This document shows, piece after piece, positions 13,761 through 22,733 of a stretch of DNA of 23,906 nucleotides. The notes under the pieces were generated by a model. That model searched no databases. It was not told the origin of the DNA and saw only the letters and a list, made by a program, of their open reading frames with translations. Location of the stretch: positions 1-23,906 of the forward strand of contig JBGTBQ010000347.1 of the NCBI GenBank assembly GCA_041749275.1, read 5' to 3'. The translations under genes and the position numbers were made by a program. Within the stretch, counting starts at the first letter, position 1, and each line of letters starts with the position of its first letter. Source of the stretch: JBGTBQ01 sp041749275. Its GTDB lineage: Bacteria; Acidobacteriota; Blastocatellia; Pyrinomonadales; Pyrinomonadaceae.

Positions 13761-16700
13761 ATGCTTTATGCCTGCCGGAATTATAATCCACGCCGCGTTG
13801 GTTATGTTGTGAGGAAATACCACTCGCGCAAAAGTCTTCTGAAGATAACAGTATTTGGTTTGGTGTTGTTGCTGAGTACCTCAACGTTAACACTCCACAC
13901 CAAAGTTTCTGCCAGCACAACCGAGCAAGAAGTCAGAGCAACAGATCAGGGAGTGCGGTTCGATTCAAATCTTGAACTGCAAGACGAAAAAATAAGGTAC
14001 CTCATCGAATCGCCGGTTTTCTCCGAGTTTGATGCTTGGGGTAAACAATATCTTGAAGGAAATTTCGGCGGAGGCAGCGAACAGCTTAAACGAGGAGAAA
14101 ACCTTGCCGCCAAACGTCGCGAGCTATTCAAAGAGTTAATCAGGCTCTCTCCCAAAGCAGCCCTTGAACGCGCTATTTCCGCCGAGACTTATAAGCGTCT
14201 GCCCGCTTCAATCAGCGAAAACCTGGAGCGGCGCGTTAGTGATTACGGCGACCTGCTCGTTTATGTGGTGGACGAAGTTGACCACTCGACGGGAAAGATG
14301 ACAGGGTCGCGCACGGAACGCGAAGTCGTTATTGGTGATTCCAAATACACAGCTTTTGTCTACGGCAGGCGCGAAGCAATGACAACCAAACTCGATATTC
14401 CACTTCAAGGAATCGTTTTGGACGGGATGATAGCGGTTGATGAAAATGTTGTGCGGAAGTTGGAACCGACGGAGTATGAATCTCGCGGCGTTGATTTGAG
14501 CAAACTCGGTGAATACGGCATTCCTGCTGAAGTCGGCGGCAAAGTGGTCCATTTCTCGAATCAGTCGGAACTTGAAAATTTTGTTCGTGAACAAATCGAG
14601 TGGGAAGCGAAAATTGGACCCGCGCGCCCGAAAGAAAGACTTGCGCCGGAAGAACTAGCTTCGCCGTGGACGGAAGGTCCGAAAACAGTTCTCTTAATTC
14701 GCGTTGATTTTCCAGATAGACCGGGTGAACCGTTGGATGCAAACAACCAGCCGCTTACAACAGTACGTGCTCAAAATTTATTCGTTAACGAAGTAAATCC
14801 GTTTTATGTGAACAGTTCATACAACAAAACTTCGCTGCAAGTGGCCGTCACATCGGTCGTGCGTTTACCGCAACCATTAGCTTTTTACGAACAGGATAAC
14901 AACTACGCAATTATGGAGATGGATGCGCGAAATGCGGCTCGTGAAGCAGGGTTCGAGACAAACAATTATAACTTGGACATCTTTGCTTTCAGCTATTCAC
15001 AAAATTTCAATTGGGCCGGCTTAGGTTCACTTGGAGGTAAAGGAACTTGGTTAAATGGCTATTTTGATTTGAGGGTAACCGCTCACGAATTGGGACATAA
15101 TTACGGGCTTCATCATGCGAATCTTTGGCGCACTACCGACGGTACAGTGATCGGTCAGGGAAATGACATCGAATACGGAGATTCTTATGACATGATGGGC
15201 TTTGGTGACGGCTCTCAATTTCATTTTAACACTCGTTACAAGCGGACTTTGGATTGGTTGATAGATGCCAACGTGCAAACCGTGACGACCGATGGGGTTT
15301 ATCGCATCTTCGCGCAAGACGTATCTACATCAGCCGGAATTCGCGCTCTGAAGATCAAGAAAGATGGCGTGAAACATTATTGGATTGAATTTAGACAGCT
15401 ATTTACCGGTAATCCAAACGTCCAGAACGGCGCAACTATTCGCTGGGAGTATCCCAGCGGAAGTTTGCGGCGGACGCAACTTTTAGATATGACTCCGACA
15501 ACATCAGGAAACACCTTTGATGCGCCGCTTTTAATAGGTCAAAGTTTCAATGATAACGAAAATCGAATCCGACTGACGGTGTTAGGCAAAGGAAATACAG
15601 CGCCGGAAAGCCTCGACGTTAGAGTCGAACTCAATGTCGGGTGTAGTTTCAGTTTGGGACAAACAACACAAAGCTTCTCGGCGATTGGCGGCGAAGGCAT
15701 TATCACAGTTAATACTCAAAGCGGGTGCAGGCCGCAGGCGATAAGTAACGACAGTTGGCTCTATGCTGAAACAACCGATATGGGCGCGGCACGGTACATA
15801 GTTGCGGCTAATTACAGCTCGCAACCGCGCGTAGGAACTATCACCGTCGCCAATCAAACCTTTAACGTTCAGCAGGGTGCGGCAACAACCGCCTGCGTGG
15901 CGTCGCCATCGGGACAAGTTGCGTGGTGGCGAGGCGAAGGCAATGCGCTGGATCAAACCGAGGTCAATAATGGAACCCTCATAAATAATATGACCTTTGG
16001 CGGCGGCAGAGTAGGCGGTGGATTCTTAGGTAATTACACTAACAACGCTGGAATAGTAGAAGTGCCGGATTCTTCGTCTCTAGCGTTGAACCGTTCAATG
16101 ACCTTTGAAGGTTGGTTGAAGGTTGACTCTTATGGCGGGACGATTATTGAAAGGCGAACTACCGATTTTCCTTCCATACTTTCTTATGAAGTTTGGATTT
16201 TATCCAGTGGAGAATTATTTTTCACCGTTTGGTCTAACAGTAATCAAGGCACAGGAATCATTAGCCCCAACCCTTTACCGCTCGGTGAATTCGTTCACTT
16301 TGCAGCATCGCTTGACGATGTGACAGGGCAGATAAAAATGTATATCAATGGAAGTCTCGTCCGCCAACATACGATAACTCAACGTCCGAATATCATATCC
16401 GGAGCGAAAATTAACGTTGGTAATGTAAACGGAATAACCGATGAACTGTCGGTTTATAATCGCGCGCTTTCTGCTTCTGACATACAAGCGGTTTACAACG
16501 CAGGAACAGCAACCACGGGCGCGGCAGGCAAGTGCCTTTCAACGGATCCGACGTTTGCGACCGTCCAATTCAGCACGTCCAATTTTACCTCTAGCGAAGG
16601 TACGGGCATCGCCGTGATCACTGTCACGCGCGTCGGCAACACCTCGGGCGCGGCAACCGTAGACTATGCCACCACAAACGGCACGGCCACCGATACTTCG

Positions 16701-17702
16701 GATTATACTGCCTCGCTCGGCACGTTGCGCTTTGCCGCAGGTGAATCAAGCAAGACCTTCACTATCTTCATCACTAATGACGCATTTGTTGAGGACGCGG
16801 AAACGGTTGATTTGACACTCAGCAATCCCATGGGCGCCTCACTCGCCACGCCGCATACGGCGATCCTGACGATCAACAGCGAAGACACCACACCGCCCAT
16901 GCCCACCGCGAACCCCGTGGACGACTCACAGTTCTTCGTCCGGCAGCACTACCGCGACTTCCTCAACCGTGACCCAGACACCGCTGGCCTCCAATTCTGG
17001 ACGAACGAGATCACCTCATGCGGCTCGAATGTTCAGTGCCGCGAGGCCAAGCGGGACAACGTTTCGGCGGCCTTCTTCCTCTCGATAGAATTCCAAGAGA
17101 CCGGCTACTTCGCCTACCGCGCGTACAAAACCGCATACAGCGATGCCACGTCGCCGGGCGTGTCCGGCACAGTCCCTGTCATACGTCTGAGAGAGTTTTT
17201 GACCGACTCGCAACGCATGGGACAGGGCGTTCAGGTCGGGATAGGCAATTGGCAGCAGCAGCTCGAAGATAACAAGAACGCTTACGCGCTGGAGTTCGTG
17301 CAGCGGCAGCGTTTCCTGACCGCGCACCCTTCGGCCATGACCGCCGATGCGTTCGTCATGAGGCTCGACCAGAATGCGGGCGGTGTACTCTCGGCTGATG
17401 AGAAGGCGCAACTCGTCTCAATGCTTGGCTCGACGCCCTCGGACGCTGCGAAGAGAGCGCAAGTGGTTCGCGCCGTGGCCGAGGACGCCGACCTGCGTCG
17501 CGCGGAGTTGAATCGCGCTTTTGTACTCATGCAGTATTATGGCTACCTGCGCCGTAACCCGGACGACCCGCAAGACACGAACTTCGCCGGATGGAAATCC
17601 TGGCTCGACAAGCTTAACCAGTTCAACGGCAACTTCGTCAACGCCGAGATGGTCAAAGCCTTCATCTCTTCCATCGAATACCGGCAACGGTTCGGCCAGT
17701 AA
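13761..17702 (+). CDS. Secreted metzincin-type zinc metalloprotease with BACON-like, LamG, Calx-beta and DUF4214 domains
   Basis: A 1313-residue exported protein. The signal peptide has a long n-region (1-27) and core LLKITVFGLVLLLSTSTLTL, with cleavage probably after KVSA (51). A propeptide-like region runs to about 310. The peptidase domain (GPKTVLLIRVDFPDRPG onward) has the zinc motif HELGHNYGLHH: His442, Glu443, His446, Gly449, His452, with a Met-turn at YDMMG (Met479). This fits gametolysin-like M11/metzincin enzymes. Then come a BACON-like beta domain (about 628-710), a LamG/concanavalin-like domain (711-925, AWWRGEGNALDQT... TDELSVYNRALS), one Calx-beta repeat (930-1045) and DUF4214 (1055-1313, FVRQHYRDFLNRDPDTAGLQ). 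It likely digests extracellular protein while held by carbohydrate-binding domains. The part up to about 16530 is clearly AT-richer than the tail. Confidence 0.9.
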   Translation: MLYACRNYNPRRVGYVVRKYHSRKSLLKITVFGLVLLLSTSTLTLHTKVSASTTEQEVRATDQGVRFDSNLELQDEKIRYLIESPVFSEFDAWGKQYLEGNFGGGSEQLKRGENLAAKRRELFKELIRLSPKAALERAISAETYKRLPASISENLERRVSDYGDLLVYVVDEVDHSTGKMTGSRTEREVVIGDSKYTAFVYGRREAMTTKLDIPLQGIVLDGMIAVDENVVRKLEPTEYESRGVDLSKLGEYGIPAEVGGKVVHFSNQSELENFVREQIEWEAKIGPARPKERLAPEELASPWTEGPKTVLLIRVDFPDRPGEPLDANNQPLTTVRAQNLFVNEVNPFYVNSSYNKTSLQVAVTSVVRLPQPLAFYEQDNNYAIMEMDARNAAREAGFETNNYNLDIFAFSYSQNFNWAGLGSLGGKGTWLNGYFDLRVTAHELGHNYGLHHANLWRTTDGTVIGQGNDIEYGDSYDMMGFGDGSQFHFNTRYKRTLDWLIDANVQTVTTDGVYRIFAQDVSTSAGIRALKIKKDGVKHYWIEFRQLFTGNPNVQNGATIRWEYPSGSLRRTQLLDMTPTTSGNTFDAPLLIGQSFNDNENRIRLTVLGKGNTAPESLDVRVELNVGCSFSLGQTTQSFSAIGGEGIITVNTQSGCRPQAISNDSWLYAETTDMGAARYIVAANYSSQPRVGTITVANQTFNVQQGAATTACVASPSGQVAWWRGEGNALDQTEVNNGTLINNMTFGGGRVGGGFLGNYTNNAGIVEVPDSSSLALNRSMTFEGWLKVDSYGGTIIERRTTDFPSILSYEVWILSSGELFFTVWSNSNQGTGIISPNPLPLGEFVHFAASLDDVTGQIKMYINGSLVRQHTITQRPNIISGAKINVGNVNGITDELSVYNRALSASDIQAVYNAGTATTGAAGKCLSTDPTFATVQFSTSNFTSSEGTGIAVITVTRVGNTSGAATVDYATTNGTATDTSDYTASLGTLRFAAGESSKTFTIFITNDAFVEDAETVDLTLSNPMGASLATPHTAILTINSEDTTPPMPTANPVDDSQFFVRQHYRDFLNRDPDTAGLQFWTNEITSCGSNVQCREAKRDNVSAAFFLSIEFQETGYFAYRAYKTAYSDATSPGVSGTVPVIRLREFLTDSQRMGQGVQVGIGNWQQQLEDNKNAYALEFVQRQRFLTAHPSAMTADAFVMRLDQNAGGVLSADEKAQLVSMLGSTPSDAAKRAQVVRAVAEDADLRRAELNRAFVLMQYYGYLRRNPDDPQDTNFAGWKSWLDKLNQFNGNFVNAEMVKAFISSIEYRQRFGQ

Positions 17703-17761
17703 CAAGAAGGTAAAAGTAAACTCGACGGCGGCGGAACACGCGCCGCACGTCTCGCCTTCGC

Positions 17762-17811
17762 GGGTGGGGCATTCACCCCACCCTTGACCAAAGGGTGCTA
17801 CGCCCCTTTGG
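17762..17811 (+). terminator. Two strong hairpins after the protease gene
   Basis: GGGTGGGG (17762-17769) pairs with CCCCACCC (17776-17783), and CCAAAGGG (17788-17795) with CCCTTTGG (17804-17811). A weaker one, CATCCCCACCGCAAGCGGATG, follows at 17837-17857. None has a U-run, so they are terminator candidates or palindromic repeats rather than a clear intrinsic terminator. Confidence 0.45.
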
Positions 17812-17883
17812 AAACCCAGTTGATAAGGACTGATTCATCCCCACCGCAAGCGGATGGGGCATTCTCAGAGTTCTTCGTAAAAA

Positions 17884-17930
17884 CAGATGTTAGAGATTGG
17901 CGTCTACCGACATCCAATCTCTAACATCTG
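17884..17930. repeat. Perfect 17-nt inverted repeat in the DUF2203 leader
   Basis: CAGATGTTAGAGATTGG (17884-17900) and CCAATCTCTAACATCTG (17914-17930) are perfect reverse complements around a 13-nt loop. The hairpin ends eleven bases before the ATG at 17942, and these eleven bases (ACGACTTCTTT) hold no Shine-Dalgarno sequence. It could be a repeat unit or a translational control hairpin. Confidence 0.88.
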
Positions 17931-17941
17931 ACGACTTCTTT

Positions 17942-18316
17942 ATGAAGCTTTTCACCATCGAGGAAGCGAACGCGACGTTACCGACCGCGCGGCGGATCGT
18001 CGAGGCTGTGCGGCGCGACCACGGTCGTCTGGTCGCAAGGCAGGATGAAGCGCGCGCCGCCGCCGCATGTGCTCAGGCAGGCGGCGGAATGAGCGGCGGG
18101 GGCCGTTATATCGAGGCGCTGGTGGGCCTTGCCGAAAGCTCCGGCCAACTCGAAGAGTTAGGTGTGCAGATTAAGGATTATGCGCGCGGGCTGATTGATT
18201 TTCCCTCGATGCGGGATGGGCGCGTGGTGCTGCTCTGCTGGCAACTCGGCGAGGGCGATCAGATTGAATGGTGGCACGACCTCGAAACGGGATTCGGTGG
18301 GAGACAGCCGCTGTAA
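17942..18316 (+). CDS. DUF2203 family protein
   Basis: A 124-residue cytoplasmic protein of unknown function. The family pattern is complete: KLFTIEEANATLPTARRIVE at the start, a long helical middle, LEELGVQIKDYARGLIDFPS, and the ending VLLCWQLGEGDQIEWWHDLE with GF. An Ala/Gly-rich insertion (AAAACAQAGGGMSGGG, residues 40-57) interrupts the coiled middle. Start ATG 17942 gives the family N-terminus; a longer frame to 17897 would run through the palindrome and is rejected. It precedes lepB by 116 bp, in which only short GGATGAAGG-type repeat units (18319-18350) are seen. Confidence 0.9.
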   Translation: MKLFTIEEANATLPTARRIVEAVRRDHGRLVARQDEARAAAACAQAGGGMSGGGRYIEALVGLAESSGQLEELGVQIKDYARGLIDFPSMRDGRVVLLCWQLGEGDQIEWWHDLETGFGGRQPL

Positions 18317-18432
18317 ACGGATGAAGGCGGCAGGATGAAGGATGAATGCGTGCCGGCGAGATCGAATCGCCGTGGGGTGCGCGTTTTTTTTCGCCGGTCG
18401 AGGCGACGGCGTCGTTCAGATATTGATTCAGG

Positions 18433-19293
18433 ATGGTTTCGGTGACTGAGATAAAAGAAAAACAGGGACAGGACGAGACGGCGGAGGGCGACGAACAGAA
18501 AGGAGCGTCCCGGACTCTGTTTCGTGAGTATTTCGAATCGGCCATCGTCACCTTCATCATGGCGCTGTTCTTTATGACCTTCGTCGCGCAGGCGGCGGGG
18601 GTGCCTTCCGCCTCGATGCAGAACACGATCTATGTCGGCGACCGTTTCCTCATCAACAAGTTCATCTTCGCGCCGGGGCCGCAAGCCCCCTTCCTGCCGC
18701 AACGTGATGTCCAACGCAGCGACGTTATCGTCTTCAGATATCCGGCTGCCGAAAACCCCGACCCTGAAGTCGTTCAATACAAAACCTACTTTATTAAGCG
18801 CGTGATCGGTCTACCCGGTGAGACGGTGCAGGTGCGCGGCTACGAAGTCCTCATCAACGGCAAGCCTCTGCCTGAACACCGCCTCGCCGTGCTCGACCGG
18901 AGACTCGACAGAAACGGTAGAACCAACGCGGAGTTCACAAAGACTTCCGCACCGCAGCCAAAAAAAGACGAACCTTATACCGTCTACTATTTGCCGGAGA
19001 CTTTCACCGCTCCGCCGAATGCGCGCGGACACTCCGACTTTCGCTATTGCGTCGCCCAACCGTGCCGCATCCCCGAAGGCCAATACTTCGTCATGGGCGA
19101 TAATCGCGACGACAGCGCCGACAGCCGCGTCTGGGGGTTCGTGCCGCGCGAACTGGTCGTCGGACGCGCGCTGTTCGTCATTTGGTCTTACGACGAGAGT
19201 CAGCCTCGGAGCGACCTCATCCCTCCGTTCAACTTCGTAGAGGATTTTCTGCGAAACACGCGATGGAGTCGCATCGGAACGCTCGTCAGGTAG
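18433..19293 (+). CDS. lepB: Signal peptidase I
   Basis: This membrane serine protease removes signal peptides from exported proteins. Of 286 residues, 1-30 are a charged cytoplasmic tail (EKQGQDETAEGDEQKG), 36-55 the single membrane anchor (SAIVTFIMALFFMTFVAQAA), and the rest the periplasmic catalytic domain. Box B is VPSASMQNT with nucleophile Ser61; box D is YFIKRVIGLPGE with general base Lys122; box E is GDNRDDSADSR. All are intact. An insert of about 50 residues between boxes D and E (ending PKKDEPYTVYYLPETFTAPP, with Cys pair in FRYCVAQPCRIP) is common in longer forms. The start ATG 18433 has only a weak CAGG site; other starts would shorten the cytoplasmic tail only. It should process the exported proteins of this window as well as others. 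Confidence 0.96.
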   Translation: MVSVTEIKEKQGQDETAEGDEQKGASRTLFREYFESAIVTFIMALFFMTFVAQAAGVPSASMQNTIYVGDRFLINKFIFAPGPQAPFLPQRDVQRSDVIVFRYPAAENPDPEVVQYKTYFIKRVIGLPGETVQVRGYEVLINGKPLPEHRLAVLDRRLDRNGRTNAEFTKTSAPQPKKDEPYTVYYLPETFTAPPNARGHSDFRYCVAQPCRIPEGQYFVMGDNRDDSADSRVWGFVPRELVVGRALFVIWSYDESQPRSDLIPPFNFVEDFLRNTRWSRIGTLVR

Positions 19294-19700
19294 AACCGGA
19301 GGCAGACGGCAGGGGCCGCGGGCAGGTAGGATCGGATTTGAAATGTGAGATTTGAAACGTCCTCGGCAAGCCTGCAAACACCAAGAAGTGGAAGTGTTGT
19401 CAGAACCGCCTGCGCCCACCTCGTCGGCATCTTGGTGTGCCTGGCATATAGTACCCCCTCGTTGTTCAAATACAGCGCCTTGTATATTTTCTGATTGACG
19501 ACTTAAAGTAACTTCTGATAGCATCCGCCCCGACTCCGCTGAGGGCTTAGGTTTACCAATACGGCCCGTCGTCCTGTGAGAACGCGAATGACCAAAGGTT
19601 GTTCAAAGATAGAGGCCCCTCAAAACGGCTGTGTGTGGTGTGTCGCGCCGCTTTTCGCGCATGGCCCCGCGCACGCTCAAGGCGACAGAGACCGAACTCG
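19294..19700. other. Intergenic region between lepB and the RDD gene
   Basis: About 400 bp without a credible gene. Seen in it: a GC-rich repeat-like piece GGCAGACGGCAGG (19301-19313) that recurs inverted near 22805; GATTTGAAA twice (19335-19343, 19349-19357); and the inverted pair ACACCAAG (19378-19385)/CTTGGTGT (19431-19438). TTGACG at 19495-19500 with TGATAGCAT 17 bases on is a possible weak promoter for the RDD gene. Confidence 0.45.
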
Positions 19701-21059
19701 ATGAATACTTTAGATTTGAAAAACAGACAGGCAGACACCCCCCTTCCCTTACAGCAACTTGATTCTCCCCCCGTCGCTACGGAAATGAGCGACGCGGGCG
19801 CAACCGCGGACACGGCGGCGAGCATATCCGCCTCGACCTTGCTCGAATTTCCCGGCGCCCGCCCGCATCGCCCGGCATGGCGCAAAGCTTTGAGCGAGCG
19901 CGTGCGCGAAATCCAGCAACGGCGCGCGCTCGAAGCTGAGGAGGCGGCACGCGAGCAAGCCGCGCGGGAGCAAGCCGCCTTCACCGAAGACACTCCTTCA
20001 GTCAAAGCGACGAAAGCAGAGGAGCGGGCCAAGCAACTCGGTCTCGTACCGCCTCCGCTCGACATGCCGGAGATGAATCCGATTGTCGCCGCCGCTTTGA
20101 AACGGATCGAGCGGGCGCGGACATCCGCCCCTCCGCGCGGCAGGGCGACGCGCGCGACGCAGACCGCAACTGCCGCCGCGCGCGTCATCGAAGAGCACTA
20201 CGAGCCGAAGGCAGAGGCTCCTCCCGCCGGTACAAAACCAGTCCCGCGCGAGAGCCGCATGACCACGCTCCCATCGCCGGAGACGACTCCTGTAAATGAG
20301 AAGTCGGAACCGAATCCTGATTCATCGCGCCTGCCGAACCTCGTCGCGGTGCCTCCGAAACAACCTGTCGGCGAAAAACCGGCTGAGATGTCCGCGAAAC
20401 CCGCGACGGAGAAATCCGTCGAGGTCACGACCGCGCATCTCTCCGCGTCCAAGCCGATCATTACCGCGCCGCCTCCGTTGGTCGAACCCGAGGCGCGAAA
20501 GGCAACGAACGCGACGGCGGCAGCCGCCGCTCCGGCTGCCGCCACGGACAAGCCAGAACCGCGCCGCATCGAGGGCGTCATTGACGACCATTGGCTCGAA
20601 CGGCGCGGCGCCGACTCGCTGCCGAAGGTCGTGACGGCTGATGTGGTTCACGACGACCGCGCGCCGCTGGTCATACGCTTCGCCGGCGCCTTTATTGATC
20701 TCCTCGTCGTCGCCTTCCTCTCCGCCCCATTCGCGGCGATCATCGAGTTGACTATCAGCAACTGGGGCGACCCACGCGTGCAGTCTTCGATGGGCGGCAT
20801 CGTCATCGTGGTGATGTTCCTCTACCTGACCTGCTCGACCGCGCTCGCCGGGCGCACTTGGGGCATGTCGCTCTATTCGCTCCAGACGGTTGACGCCGAC
20901 TCAGCCCTCGCGCCGACAACCGGCCAGTGCGTCCGGCGCACAATCGTCTACATGCTTTCGCTCGCCACCTTCGGCATCGGTCTGCTCTACGCGCTCTTCG
21001 ACGCACAGGGGCGCACCGCGCACGATCTGCTTTCGCGGACAAGCGTTGTGAAGGAATAG
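19701..21059 (+). CDS. RDD family membrane protein with a long disordered N-terminal region
   Basis: A 452-residue protein. The last 130 residues form the RDD domain: VIRFAGAFIDLLVVAFLSAPF with the first Arg and Asp, a second membrane segment (GGIVIVVMFLYLTCSTALAG), RTWGMSLYSLQTVD, then RRTIVYMLSLATFGIGLLYALF with the closing DAQGRTAHDLLSRT. RDD proteins are membrane proteins of mostly unknown role; some act in ion/H+ exchange. Before it lie about 320 residues of low-complexity sequence rich in Ala, Pro, Glu, Lys and Thr, with a charged helix at 70-100 (RVREIQQRRALEAEEAAREQ and repeats of AAREQ). The ATG at 19701 is the first ATG in frame; the frame is open to 19599 from a TTG. A strong terminator follows, so the gene likely stands alone. 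Confidence 0.85.
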   Translation: MNTLDLKNRQADTPLPLQQLDSPPVATEMSDAGATADTAASISASTLLEFPGARPHRPAWRKALSERVREIQQRRALEAEEAAREQAAREQAAFTEDTPSVKATKAEERAKQLGLVPPPLDMPEMNPIVAAALKRIERARTSAPPRGRATRATQTATAAARVIEEHYEPKAEAPPAGTKPVPRESRMTTLPSPETTPVNEKSEPNPDSSRLPNLVAVPPKQPVGEKPAEMSAKPATEKSVEVTTAHLSASKPIITAPPPLVEPEARKATNATAAAAAPAAATDKPEPRRIEGVIDDHWLERRGADSLPKVVTADVVHDDRAPLVIRFAGAFIDLLVVAFLSAPFAAIIELTISNWGDPRVQSSMGGIVIVVMFLYLTCSTALAGRTWGMSLYSLQTVDADSALAPTTGQCVRRTIVYMLSLATFGIGLLYALFDAQGRTAHDLLSRTSVVKE

Positions 21060-21090
21060 GACGGGGCCAAGCCCTCGCATTAACCCTTGA

Positions 21091-21129
21091 GAAGAGGCGC
21101 CCGGAAATTTTCGGGCGCCTCTTCTTTTT
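21091..21129 (+). terminator. Rho-independent terminator of the RDD gene
   Basis: GAAGAGGCGCCCG (21091-21103) pairs perfectly with CGGGCGCCTCTTC (21112-21124) around an 8-nt loop, followed by TTTTT (21125-21129). It lies 32 bp after the stop and is the clearest intrinsic terminator in the window. Confidence 0.95.
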
Positions 21130-21244
21130 GCGTGCGTGCGAAAGTTTGTTAGCCTTGTGCCGCGCTTATAGATTGGGTCAGTGCGATGTGCGCTATGGTA
21201 TCGGGCAGCAGACGCGAGAGGCTGCGGGACTTTGTAGCCGAGAC

Positions 21245-22720
21245 ATGAATGACGAGACCATCAAGGAGATTGTCGAAGAGCTTTCCCAAGCGCTCGTCGG
21301 ACGCGCATGGGGCAAGCTCTTTCTGCTCTCGCGCGCCTCGCTCGCCGTTGACTTCCGGCCCGGCGGAGGCCGCTATCTTTATATCTCCGTTGAGCCGCAC
21401 CAGCCGCGCCTGCACTTGATCGCGCGGACGGTGCGCGAGCTTGAAAAGGCTTCCCTCCCGCCCACTCACTTCGTCCTCACGCTACGCAAGTCGCTCGGCG
21501 GAGCCGCGCTCGTCTCCGTGTTAAAAGACGAGGGCGACCGCGTCGTGCGTTTTCTTTTCGACTCGACGGATGCCTTTGGCGAAGCCCACCCACGCTCTCT
21601 CATCGCGCAGTTGACCGGACGCGCCGCGAACCTGTTTCTGCTCGACGAGGCAGGTCGCATCCTCGACCAGATGCGTGCGTCGAAGAACACGGGGCAGGAG
21701 GTCGGCGACGTTTATCAGCCGCCAGAGCGGCATGACGCGGCGCCTCCGCCGGCGTTGAAGGAGCCGCCATTCACACGCGCCGAATTCGCTTCCCTGTCAG
21801 AAGCAGCGGACGACTACTACCGCCGGCTGCTACATGAAGGCGCGTTCGACTCGCGTGCTACGGCGGAGGCGACCAAGCTCCGGCAGGAGATGGCGAAACG
21901 GCGTAAGCTTGTCGCCAATCTCGCGCGCGACCTCGCCGGACACGGCGACGCCGAAGAGCATAAGCGCGCGGGCGACCTGCTGCTTGCCAATCTCGCCAAT
22001 GCCGAGCGGAGCGGCGCTACCGTCCGTCTCATGGACTTCTATGCCGAAGGCGCTCCTCTCATCGAGCTTGCGATTGACGAGAGCAGGAGCTTGCAGGAAG
22101 AAGCCTCGCACCGCTTCACCCTCTATGCGAAGGCGAAACGCGCTGCTCAGGAAGTGACGCGGCGGATCGAGACAATCGAGAAAGAACTCTCCGGGCTTGA
22201 TGAGCGGCGGGCTGAACTGGACGCGATCATCGCCGCGCGCGACGAGGCGGCGCTCGACTCTTTCAACGAAGCGGCGGGTGGTAAAACACGCTCCCGGCGC
22301 GAGAGGGCCGCGCACGCGAAATCAACTGTTAAAGATTCCGAGAAGATTCCCGGCGTGCGTCGTTATCGTTCGACGGACGGCTACGAAATCCTCGTCGGTC
22401 GCGGCGCACGCGACAACGACCACCTCACTTTCCGCGTCGCGCGTTCTCTGGACACGTGGCTCCACGCCGCCGACTATCCCGGCTCGCACGTCGTCGTCCG
22501 CAATCGCCAGCGCGACCGCGACGTGCCGCACCGCACCATCATCGAAGCGGCTCAACTCGCCGCGCACTTCAGCGGGGCGCGCAAGGATTCGAAGGTCGCC
22601 GTCAACTACACGCAGCGCAAGTTTGTCTCGAAGCCGAAGGCCGCCGCGCCCGGCCTCGTCCGTCTCTCATCTTTCCGCACGCTGCTTGTCGAGCCGCGCG
22701 AGGAGTTGGAGCGGCTGTGA
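21245..22720 (+). CDS. rqcH: RqcH-type NFACT protein, ribosome quality control
   Basis: RqcH homologues bind stalled 50S subunits and recruit tRNA-Ala to add C-terminal alanine tails that mark nascent chains for degradation. This 491-residue protein has an NFACT-N/FbpA-like domain (1-175), helical regions (about 200-345, ending in a coiled coil EVTRRIETIEKELSGLDERR) and the NFACT-R domain (about 375-485: RRYRSTDGYEILVGRGARDND, LDTWLHAADYPGSHVVVRNR). The Asp-Arg pair essential in Bacillus RqcH is present as Asp98-Arg99 in EGDRVVRFLF. At 491 residues it is shorter than the 570 of Bacillus. The ATG at 21245 is chosen because the family begins there; the frame open to 20927 overlaps the RDD gene and its terminator. 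No companion rqcP is adjacent. Confidence 0.9.
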   Translation: MNDETIKEIVEELSQALVGRAWGKLFLLSRASLAVDFRPGGGRYLYISVEPHQPRLHLIARTVRELEKASLPPTHFVLTLRKSLGGAALVSVLKDEGDRVVRFLFDSTDAFGEAHPRSLIAQLTGRAANLFLLDEAGRILDQMRASKNTGQEVGDVYQPPERHDAAPPPALKEPPFTRAEFASLSEAADDYYRRLLHEGAFDSRATAEATKLRQEMAKRRKLVANLARDLAGHGDAEEHKRAGDLLLANLANAERSGATVRLMDFYAEGAPLIELAIDESRSLQEEASHRFTLYAKAKRAAQEVTRRIETIEKELSGLDERRAELDAIIAARDEAALDSFNEAAGGKTRSRRERAAHAKSTVKDSEKIPGVRRYRSTDGYEILVGRGARDNDHLTFRVARSLDTWLHAADYPGSHVVVRNRQRDRDVPHRTIIEAAQLAAHFSGARKDSKVAVNYTQRKFVSKPKAAAPGLVRLSSFRTLLVEPREELERL

Positions 22721-22733
22721 ACAAGATCAGTGA

